Source: an uncultured Alphaproteobacteria bacterium
GTDB lineage: Bacteria > Pseudomonadota > Alphaproteobacteria > Rhizobiales > Beijerinckiaceae
DNA: 5,458 nucleotides
Direction of reading: 5' to 3'
Assembly (NCBI GenBank): GCA_937903315.1
Contig: CALCZO010000112.1
Location: forward strand, 1-5,458
Under the pieces are notes generated by a model. The model was not told the DNA's origin. It was given only the letters and a program-made list of their open reading frames with translations, and searched no databases. Within the stretch, counting starts at the first letter, position 1; each line of letters opens with the position of its first letter. A program made the position numbers and the translations under genes. This document shows, in pieces, positions 1 through 5,458 of this stretch.

Positions 1-1542
1 GAAATCGAGCGCGGGCTTGTCCTCCTTGCGATCCTCCATCAGCACGAAGGCCGGAATGTCGGCGATCGCCAGCTGGGTCGAGGACAGCGCAAGCGCCAGC
101 CGTGGCGCCGGGCCGACAGCGGGCGCGGCGAGCCGGTAGCTGCCGGTACCGGACAGATGGGTCGTGCCGCGGTCAATCTCGATCCGCTCGATGGCGATGC
201 CGCCGGGGATCGACGACAGGATCGCGCTGGCGGTGATCGCGGCGGCGGCGGTCACCTGACGCTGTACACCGTTGAACCAGCCGTTGAGGCGCTCGGGATC
301 GCGCGAGGACAACTCCAGCCGACCCGACACGATGCCGTCTCCCGATTGATCATCGCGCGCAAAACGGATGCTGGTCTGGCCCGGCAGGTCGCCTTCCAAC
401 AACGCCAGACGCGGCTTGCCGGCGCGATATTCGGCGATGACATGGGCGTTGCTGACCGTCTGGCTGCCGATCACCAAGCCGCCGATGGCCAGATCGATCC
501 GCCCTTCCAGCGCTGCGGCACCATCGCCGGCGGTCCCCATGATGTCGGCAAGACGGCGGATCAGCACGGCAGGAACAGCCGGTTTCGGCCGGCCGTCGGC
601 CTCCTGACCATCAAAATCGTAGGAGCGGGTCTTCAAGGCCAGATCGACAAACGGGACCGGGCCGGTGTGGATGGTGCCCGTGCCGGTGAGCGTCATCGGG
701 CGCGGCTCGCCGCCAAGGGTCAGCGACAGATCGTCGAGCCTGAGGCTGCGGGGATCGGCCTTCACTTTCGCGGTGGCGCGAACGGGGAGTTGCAGCTTGT
801 CCTGCGCCAGAAGCACGGGATTGGCGGTGAGGGTGGCGCTTCCGGAAAAGCCGGCATCGTCCCCGGTCGTCATTGCGCCGTCGATATCGACCCGCACCGC
901 GTTCGAAAGGTCCTCGACCAGCAGCTTGAGCCGCATCTGCCCGGCCTCGAACCGGCCCAGAGCCAGCCGGACATGGCGGCTGGCACCCTCCATCACGAAG
1001 GTGGCGTTGCCCTTCGCCGGGCCGAGCAGGGATGTCGCCTCGATGTCGCCGTTGATGTCGGTGATCAACTGCGCCTCGCGGCCGGGACGCGGGATGTAGA
1101 GGCTGCCGTCATAGACGTTCAGCCGGGCGATGGACACGGCATCCGGGTTGGTGCCGTACTTCGGCGGCGCGCCGCGCAGGGCCGCGATGCCGTTCTCGCC
1201 GATGCGCATGATCGGCCGGTCGACATGCGCCTCGGTGATCAGGATGTCGCCGCGGATCAGCGATGTGGCCTGAAGCGCGACGGCGACACGCTCGGCCTCG
1301 ATCATGGCAAGGCCGGCGGCGTCGTCAGGACCGATCCGCACCTGCCCGAGCGCCAGAGACGGCGTGGGCAACAACGTCAACGCGATCGCGCCCTGCACAC
1401 GTACCGGATGGCCGCTCGCCTCGGACAGCTTGCGCTCGATGACGGCGCGATGCTGGTTCCAGTCGACAAAATGCGGCCCGGCCATCGCGCCGATCAGCGC
1501 GAGACATATCAGGATAGCGAAGCCGGTCAGTATTTCCCGCAC
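1..1542 (-). CDS. AsmA family envelope protein (partial, C-terminus beyond the left edge)
   Basis: I translated the whole stretch by hand and found 514 uninterrupted codons running off the left edge. Residues 4-22 (ILTGFAILICLALIGAMAG) form one hydrophobic segment, an N-terminal signal anchor. It is followed by the typical AsmA start: PHFVDWNQHR at 23-32, a KLSEASGHPVRVQG stretch, then LLPTPSLALGQVRIG at 57-71. The rest is long and beta-rich, with repeated 'I.G...' strand patterns and no catalytic motif, as expected for the repetitive beta-groove fold of AsmA/YhdP/TamB-like proteins. These proteins sit in the inner membrane facing the periplasm and are linked to outer-membrane assembly and phospholipid transport; that role is family knowledge, not visible here. 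The start is GTG at 1542-1540, the first possible start after an in-frame TAA at 1554-1552. Its ribosome site is weak (AAGAG at 1560-1556, 13 bases away). The gene follows the dehydrogenase gene by 48 bases on the same strand, so an operon is likely. The paralogue cannot be named without the C-terminus. Confidence 0.88.
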   Translation of the reverse strand, partial: MREILTGFAILICLALIGAMAGPHFVDWNQHRAVIERKLSEASGHPVRVQGAIALTLLPTPSLALGQVRIGPDDAAGLAMIEAERVAVALQATSLIRGDILITEAHVDRPIMRIGENGIAALRGAPPKYGTNPDAVSIARLNVYDGSLYIPRPGREAQLITDINGDIEATSLLGPAKGNATFVMEGASRHVRLALGRFEAGQMRLKLLVEDLSNAVRVDIDGAMTTGDDAGFSGSATLTANPVLLAQDKLQLPVRATAKVKADPRSLRLDDLSLTLGGEPRPMTLTGTGTIHTGPVPFVDLALKTRSYDFDGQEADGRPKPAVPAVLIRRLADIMGTAGDGAAALEGRIDLAIGGLVIGSQTVSNAHVIAEYRAGKPRLALLEGDLPGQTSIRFARDDQSGDGIVSGRLELSSRDPERLNGWFNGVQRQVTAAAAITASAILSSIPGGIAIERIEIDRGTTHLSGTGSYRLAAPAVGPAPRLALALSSTQLAIADIPAFVLMEDRKEDKPALDF

Positions 1543-1590
1543 GATCTGCTGTTATCTCTTCGGGTCTTTCAGAGCAACGATAGGATACGA
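1543..1590 (-). other. Short gap between dld and the asmA-like gene
   Basis: These 48 bases separate two co-directional genes. No GC-rich hairpin followed by a T run is visible, so readthrough from dld into the asmA-like gene is likely. An in-frame TAA at 1554-1552 limits how far the downstream gene can extend at its 5' end. Confidence 0.5.
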
Positions 1591-3006
1591 TTACGGCTCC
1601 ATCGTGAAAATCTTTCCCGGATTCATGATTCCGGCCGGATCGAGTGCGTGCTTGATCAGCCGCATGGCCGAGACGGCGGCGACACCGAGTTCCGGCTCGA
1701 GGTATTTCTGCTTGCCCTGGCCGATGCCGTGCTCGCCGGTGCAGGTGCCGTCCATGGCAATGGCGCGGCGGGCCAGGCGCGACGTGAAGGTGTCGATCCG
1801 GGCCATATCGTCGGCGTTTTCAGGGTCGAACAGCGGCAGGACATGGAAATTGCCATCGCCGACATGGCCGACAATCGTGCCGGTGATGCCCAGTTCCGCC
1901 AGATCGGCCTGCGTCGCCTCGATGGCTTCGGCCAGCCGCGAGATCGGCACGCAGACATCGGTCGACAGGCATGACTTGCCCGGCTGGAGCGCCAGCCCGG
2001 CCCAGTAGGCATCGTGCCGGGCCTGCCACAGGCGGGAGCGGTCCTCAGCCCGGTCGGTCCAGACAAAGCCCGAGCCACCGCAGTCTTCGGCAATCGCGCC
2101 GAAACTCTCGGCCTGTTCGCGTACGCTGGCCTCCGAGCCGTGGAATTCGAGCAGCAGCAGCGGCTGTTCGGGCAAAGACAGCTTCGAATAGGCGTTTGTG
2201 GCGGTGACCGCGAGCGCATCCAGCAGTTCGACGCGGGCGATCGGAATGCCCATCTGGATTGCCATCGAGGCCGCATCCGCTGCTGCCTTGACCGTGGGGA
2301 ACGAGCAGGTGGCGGCCGAAATCGCTTCGGGAATGCCCGACAGCCTGAGCGTGATCTCGGTGACGACGCCGAGCGTGCCTTCCGAGCCGACAATGAGCCG
2401 CGTCAGGTCATAGCCGGCGGAGGTCTTCTTCGCCCGCCGTGCGGTGGTCATCACCTCACCGCTGGCGAGCACGACGCGCAGGGCCAGCACAAGGTCCTTC
2501 ATCGTGCCATAGCGCACGGCATTGGTGCCCGACGCCCGGGTGGCCACCATTCCGCCGAGCGAGGCATCGGCCCCCGGATCGACCGGAAAGAACAGACCCG
2601 AATCGCGCAGATGGTCGTTGAGTTCCTTGCGCGTCACCCCCGGTTCGACGACGCAATCAAGGTCCTCGGCATGGACGGCGATGATGCGCTTCATGGTCGA
2701 GGTGTCGATGGAAATGCCGCCGAAGGGCGCGTTGCACTGGCCTTCGAGTGAGGAGCCGATGCCGAAGGGAATGACCGGCAGCCGATGCTGCGCCGCGATC
2801 CTGACGGCGGCGACCACTTCCGCCTCATCGAGCGGAAAGATCACGACATCGGGCAGTTGCGGTGCCAGATGGGTGCGCAGATGGCTATGGTTGCGGCGCA
2901 CCGATTCGTTGGTGACGCAGCGGTTGCCGAACTGGGCAGACAGGGCGGACAGCGCCGCAGCGAGAGCGGCCGGATCGGGGCGCGTGGTCGGGGTCGGGTT
3001 GGCCAT
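1591..3006 (-). CDS. dld: FAD-dependent D-lactate dehydrogenase (Dld/LDHD type)
   Basis: The product is a complete 471-residue flavoprotein of the FAD-linked oxidase family, the usual length for this group. It is expected to oxidise D-lactate to pyruvate and pass electrons to cytochrome c or quinone. The N-terminal PCMH-type FAD-binding domain spans about residues 50-225: PFGIGSSLEG at 80-89, FPVDPGADASLGGMVATRASG around 140-160, and the IVGSEGTLGVVTEITL strand at 205-220. The C-terminal oxidase domain follows, with STDVCVPISRL at 348-358, GHVGDGNFH at 380-388, TCTGEHGIGQGK at 421-432 and DPAGIMNPGKIF at 456-467. His381, His388 and Glu425 match the metal ligands, and His426 the catalytic histidine, known for LDHD-like enzymes. 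The VCVP and HVGDGNFH forms favour D-lactate dehydrogenase over GlcD (glycolate oxidase), and no glcE or glcF neighbour is seen; 2-hydroxyglutarate or another 2-hydroxyacid remains possible as substrate. No signal peptide or membrane segment is present. The ATG start has AGGA 7 bases upstream; the gene ends in TAA at 1593-1591. Confidence 0.92.
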   Translation of the reverse strand: MANPTPTTRPDPAALAAALSALSAQFGNRCVTNESVRRNHSHLRTHLAPQLPDVVIFPLDEAEVVAAVRIAAQHRLPVIPFGIGSSLEGQCNAPFGGISIDTSTMKRIIAVHAEDLDCVVEPGVTRKELNDHLRDSGLFFPVDPGADASLGGMVATRASGTNAVRYGTMKDLVLALRVVLASGEVMTTARRAKKTSAGYDLTRLIVGSEGTLGVVTEITLRLSGIPEAISAATCSFPTVKAAADAASMAIQMGIPIARVELLDALAVTATNAYSKLSLPEQPLLLLEFHGSEASVREQAESFGAIAEDCGGSGFVWTDRAEDRSRLWQARHDAYWAGLALQPGKSCLSTDVCVPISRLAEAIEATQADLAELGITGTIVGHVGDGNFHVLPLFDPENADDMARIDTFTSRLARRAIAMDGTCTGEHGIGQGKQKYLEPELGVAAVSAMRLIKHALDPAGIMNPGKIFTMEP

Positions 3007-3013
3007 GGCGGTG

Positions 3014-3017
3014 TCCT
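3014..3017 (-). promoter_or_regulatory. Ribosome binding site of dld
   Basis: The minus strand reads AGGA 7 bases before the ATG at 3006-3004. This spacing supports that ATG as the start, and the first well-conserved part of the protein begins some 50 residues later, as in relatives. Confidence 0.65.
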
Positions 3018-3062
3018 GTCAACCGGGACGGGCGCAAGACGACTCTTTGGCCGGGGATTGCG

Positions 3063-3077
3063 GTTCGCGTCCTGTTC
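3063..3077 (+). promoter_or_regulatory. Putative LexA (SOS) box, GTTC-N7-GTTC
   Basis: The sequence GTTC GCGTCCT GTTC is a perfect match to the direct-repeat operator bound by LexA in Alphaproteobacteria, which differs from the palindromic CTG-N10-CAG box of Escherichia coli. It lies in the divergent region, 54 bases before the TTG start of the helicase gene, and covers the place where a -35 element would sit for the -10 hexamer at 3093-3098. Binding there should block RNA polymerase. Finding the eight fixed bases by chance somewhere on either strand of this 125-base gap is about 0.4% at equal base frequencies. UvrD is an SOS gene in E. coli, so the context fits. Binding itself is inferred. 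Confidence 0.72.
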
Positions 3078-3092
3078 TCTTTTGTCTCAGGG

Positions 3093-3098
3093 TATACT
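3093..3098 (+). promoter_or_regulatory. Candidate -10 element of the uvrD promoter
   Basis: TATACT differs from the sigma-70 consensus TATAAT at one base and is one of the few AT-rich spots in the gap. With 15-18 base spacing, the -35 element would fall at about 3069-3077, overlapping the second half of the LexA box. No good TTGACA-like hexamer is there (TCCTGT at 17-base spacing), so the -35 is weak or unconventional. Transcription would start near 3105, giving a leader of about 27 bases. Confidence 0.5.
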
Positions 3099-3121
3099 AT
3101 CCTTTCGTGTTACGGATTCGC

Positions 3122-3125
3122 GAGG
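3122..3125 (+). promoter_or_regulatory. Ribosome binding site deciding the TTG start of uvrD
   Basis: GAGG lies 6 bases before TTG at 3132-3134, an ideal spacing. The next in-frame start, ATG at 3162-3164, has only a weak AGG in front of it. The frame is open further upstream, through the -10 element, but without another start as well placed. Confidence 0.6.
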
Positions 3126-3131
3126 CCAAAA

Positions 3132-5458
3132 TTGACTGACAGCGAGCTTTTCGACGCAGGCATGCCGCCTGCGCCACGCCCCGGCGGGCTGGCTGCCCGT
3201 GCGTCCGGTGCGGCACGTCCGGCGACGTATCTTGACGGGCTGAACCCCGAGCAGCGGCGCGCTGTCGAAACGCTGGACGGTCCGGTGCTGGTGCTGGCCG
3301 GCGCGGGCACGGGCAAGACGCGCGTGCTGACCACGCGCATCGCCCATATAGTCGCCATGGGCCGGGCCTATCCGTCGCAGATTCTCTCCGTCACCTTCAC
3401 CAACAAGGCGGCGCGGGAGATGAAGCACCGCATCGGTGCCTATCTCGGAGCGGTGGCCGAGGGGATGCCGTGGCTCGGCACTTTCCATTCGATCGCGACC
3501 AAGATCCTGCGCCGTCATGCCGAACTGGTCGGGTTGCGCAGCGATTTCACGATTCTCGACACCGACGACCAGATCCGGCTGATGAAACAGCTGATCCAGG
3601 CCGAAAATCTCGACGACAAGCGCTGGCCGGCGCGGCAACTGGCGATCCTGATCGACAACTGGAAAAACCGCGCGCTGACACCGGACCGCGTGCCGGCGGG
3701 CGAAGGCATGGCGTTCGCCAACGGCCGGGGTGTCGATCTCTACCGGGCCTATCAGGCGCGGCTGAAAACGCTGAACGCCTGCGATTTCGGCGATCTCCTG
3801 CTTGAATCGATCCGCCTGTTCCAGACCAGTGCCGATGTGCTGGCCCAGTATCAGGAGCGGTTCCGCTATCTTCTGGTCGACGAGTATCAGGACACCAACG
3901 TGGCCCAGTACCTGTGGCTGCGGCTGCTGGCCCGGCGTCCGGCTGGCGGGGACGAGCGGCCCAACATCTGCTGTGTCGGCGATGACGACCAGTCGATCTA
4001 TGGCTGGCGCGGGGCCGAGGTCGACAACATCCTCCGGTTCGAGCACGATTTTCCCGGCAGCGCGGTGATCCGGCTGGAACAGAACTACCGGTCGACCGGG
4101 CATATTCTCGGCGCGGCCTCGTATCTCATCGCCCATAACGAGGGCCGGCTGGGCAAGACGCTGTTCACCGAAGACGATGCCGGCGAGAAGGTGACAGTGA
4201 CGGGGGCGTGGGATTCGGAAGAAGAGGCGCGGCTGATCTGCGACGAGATCGAGGCGCTTCAGCACAAGAAGCATCCGCTCAACGAAATCGCCATTCTGGT
4301 GCGCGCCTCGTTCCAGATGCGCGAGTTCGAGGACCGGTTCGTGACCACCGGGGTGCCCTATCGGGTGATCGGCGGCCCGCGCTTTTACGAGCGGCTCGAA
4401 ATCCGCGATGCGCTGGCCTATCTCAGGCTGGTCAACCAGCCGGCGGACGATCTGGCGTTCGAGCGCATCTACAACCAGCCCAAGCGCGGGCTGGGCGATA
4501 TGACGCTGCAAACCTTCCACGCCTATGCCCGCGCAGCCGGCGTTCCGCTGCTGGAAGCGGCGCGGCAGTTGTCCGAGACCGAGGAGCTGAAGCCGAAGGT
4601 GCGCCAGACGGTGCGCGACCTGACGCTGAATTTCTCCCGCTGGCGCGCCAGTCTCGAGACGATGAAGCACACCGAGCTGGCCGAGATGGTGCTGGAGGAA
4701 TCCGGCTACACCGACATGTGGATGAAGGACCGGTCGGCCGAGGCGGCGGGACGGCTCGACAACCTCAAGGAACTTGTCCGCTCGATGGAGGAATTCGAGA
4801 ACCTGCAAGGGTTCCTCGAACACATCAGCCTTGTCATGGACGCCGCCGACACCGAGGGCGAGGACCGCGTCACGATCATGACGCTGCATGCCGCCAAGGG
4901 GCTGGAATTTGCCACCGTGTTCCTGCCGGGCTGGGAGGAGGGGCTGTTTCCGCACCAGCGCGCGCTGGACGAGAACGGCCGTGCCGGGCTGGAGGAAGAG
5001 CGGCGGCTGGCCTATGTCGGCCTGACGCGGGCCAAGCAGCGCTCGAAGCTCTATTTCGCCACCAACCGGCGGATCCATGGGCTGTGGAACGCCACCGTTC
5101 CCTCGCGCTTCATCGACGAATTGCCCGAGGCGCATGTCGATGTGGTCGAGGCGCCGGGGGCCGGCTACGGCGGCTATGGCCGGGGCGGCTCATCGCGGTT
5201 CGACCGGACGCAGCCGTTCGCCGGCTCCAGCTATGCCACGCCGGGTTGGCAGCGCGCCGCCACCCGCGCCGCGCCGACGCCCGAAGCACGCGGCAAGACC
5301 GGCTGGGCGAGCGGCGCGGCCACTGCGCCGCGGCTGATCGAGGGCGAGCTCATCGCCAAATCAACCGGTACTGCGGCGCGATTCTCCTCCGGCGCGCGGG
5401 TGTTCCACATCAAGTTCGGCAACGGCACGGTGGCCGATGTCGACGGCAACAAGCTGAC
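3132..5458 (+). CDS. uvrD: UvrD/PcrA-type ATP-dependent 3'-5' DNA helicase (partial at the right edge)
   Basis: The 775 residues visible carry all superfamily 1A helicase motifs in order: Q motif LNPEQRRAV at 37-45, Walker A AGAGTGKT at 56-63, motif Ia VTFTNKAAREM at 87-97, Ib GTFHSIA at 116-122, motif II (Walker B) DEYQDTN at 250-256, III VGDDDQSIYGWRGA at 282-295, IV RLEQNYRS at 314-321, V VTIMTLHAAKGLEF at 580-593, and VI EEERRLAYVGLTRAK at 621-635. The 2B subdomain lies roughly between 395 and 570. A Gly/Ser/Arg/Pro-rich linker follows at about 671-750 (GYGGYGRGG near 676). The visible end, GARVFHIKFGNGTVADVDGN from 754, is the start of the Tudor-like domain that in PcrA/UvrD contacts RNA polymerase. 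The family unwinds DNA in nucleotide excision repair, mismatch repair and removal of stalled polymerase or RecA. No ATPase residue is missing. The start is a TTG with GAGG 6 bases upstream; residues 1-35 form a variable Ala/Pro/Arg-rich extension. UvrD and PcrA cannot be told apart by motif alone. Only a short stretch should be missing. Confidence 0.95.
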   Translation, partial: MTDSELFDAGMPPAPRPGGLAARASGAARPATYLDGLNPEQRRAVETLDGPVLVLAGAGTGKTRVLTTRIAHIVAMGRAYPSQILSVTFTNKAAREMKHRIGAYLGAVAEGMPWLGTFHSIATKILRRHAELVGLRSDFTILDTDDQIRLMKQLIQAENLDDKRWPARQLAILIDNWKNRALTPDRVPAGEGMAFANGRGVDLYRAYQARLKTLNACDFGDLLLESIRLFQTSADVLAQYQERFRYLLVDEYQDTNVAQYLWLRLLARRPAGGDERPNICCVGDDDQSIYGWRGAEVDNILRFEHDFPGSAVIRLEQNYRSTGHILGAASYLIAHNEGRLGKTLFTEDDAGEKVTVTGAWDSEEEARLICDEIEALQHKKHPLNEIAILVRASFQMREFEDRFVTTGVPYRVIGGPRFYERLEIRDALAYLRLVNQPADDLAFERIYNQPKRGLGDMTLQTFHAYARAAGVPLLEAARQLSETEELKPKVRQTVRDLTLNFSRWRASLETMKHTELAEMVLEESGYTDMWMKDRSAEAAGRLDNLKELVRSMEEFENLQGFLEHISLVMDAADTEGEDRVTIMTLHAAKGLEFATVFLPGWEEGLFPHQRALDENGRAGLEEERRLAYVGLTRAKQRSKLYFATNRRIHGLWNATVPSRFIDELPEAHVDVVEAPGAGYGGYGRGGSSRFDRTQPFAGSSYATPGWQRAATRAAPTPEARGKTGWASGAATAPRLIEGELIAKSTGTAARFSSGARVFHIKFGNGTVADVDGNKL

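Larger units (their letters stand above)
3007..3131. promoter_or_regulatory. Divergent promoter region between dld and uvrD
   Basis: This 125-base gap is the only real non-coding region in the window. It contains the LexA-type box, a -10 element for uvrD and the ribosome sites of both genes. For dld no convincing promoter was found: the minus strand has TATACC/TAGTAT-like hexamers over the same AT-rich spot (3092-3100) but no good -35 at the right distance. If dld starts from there, its transcript would begin inside or next to the LexA box. Confidence 0.55.

Noticed and set aside
157..1974. A 605-codon open frame on the plus strand with an ATG start.
   Set aside because: It lies antisense to both the asmA-like gene and the end of dld, crosses their boundary, and its product is a low-complexity Arg/Gly/Asp/Gln-rich sequence without a recognisable domain. 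Long antisense frames are common in GC-rich DNA. The minus-strand reading gives clear family motifs.
2014..2751. A 245-codon plus-strand frame and a same-sized minus-strand frame (1656-2393) inside dld.
   Set aside because: Both lie in alternative frames of an intact, motif-complete dehydrogenase gene. Their products are Arg/Ala/Ser/Pro-rich with no family signature.
3017..3022. A perfect TTGACA hexamer on the minus strand just before dld, looking like a -35 element.
   Set aside because: A -10 at the right spacing would lie inside the dld coding region, past its ATG, and there is no TATAAT-like sequence there. The hexamer also overlaps the AGGA ribosome site.
3013..3075. The 7-base sequence GTCCTGT occurs twice in the intergenic gap (3013-3019 and 3069-3075).
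   Set aside because: The copies are 56 bases apart and one is part of the dld ribosome site region, the other part of the LexA box. A 7-base match in a gap this size is easily chance.
3087..5135. A 682-codon open frame on the minus strand opposite the helicase gene.
   Set aside because: It is a codon-bias shadow of uvrD. The plus strand carries every SF1A helicase motif in order, whereas the antisense product has no recognisable fold.
1..5458. Signs of a novel defence or mobile system (helicase next to an oxidoreductase and a membrane protein).
   Set aside because: The helicase is an ordinary full-domain UvrD/PcrA with no nuclease or accessory domain, its neighbours are common housekeeping families, and no repeats, integrase, tRNA or composition break is visible.

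Overview
The window is GC-rich, densely coding bacterial chromosome. It most likely comes from an alphaproteobacterium, probably Hyphomicrobiales-like. This rests on the protein types, the G/C-biased codon use, and a direct-repeat GTTC-N7-GTTC motif in the only sizeable intergenic gap, which is the alphaproteobacterial form of the LexA (SOS) box. The assignment is an inference; no rRNA or other marker is present.

Layout: three protein genes fill almost the whole window. On the minus strand, positions 1-1542 hold the N-terminal 514 residues of an AsmA-family envelope protein whose C-terminus lies beyond the left edge. Just upstream of it on the same strand, 1591-3006 encodes a complete 471-residue FAD-dependent D-lactate dehydrogenase of the Dld/LDHD type. 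The 48-base gap between them has no convincing terminator, so the two are probably co-transcribed. On the plus strand, 3132-5458 encodes a UvrD/PcrA-type superfamily 1A DNA helicase, complete at the N-terminus and cut by the right edge near its C-terminal Tudor-like domain.

The 125-base divergent intergenic region (3007-3131) holds the regulatory signals: the putative LexA box at 3063-3077, a good -10 hexamer at 3093-3098, and a GAGG ribosome site that supports a TTG start for the helicase. The geometry (operator over the -35 region, -10 about 15 bases downstream, start codon 33 bases after that) suggests that helicase transcription is repressed by LexA and induced by DNA damage. The same operator could in principle affect the divergent dld-asmA unit.

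No mobile element, RNA gene, CRISPR array, toxin-antitoxin pair or obvious new system was found. The long additional open frames, including one of 605 and one of 682 codons, are antisense shadows of real genes and typical of high-GC DNA. The window looks like ordinary core genome; the SOS box is the observation most worth following up.
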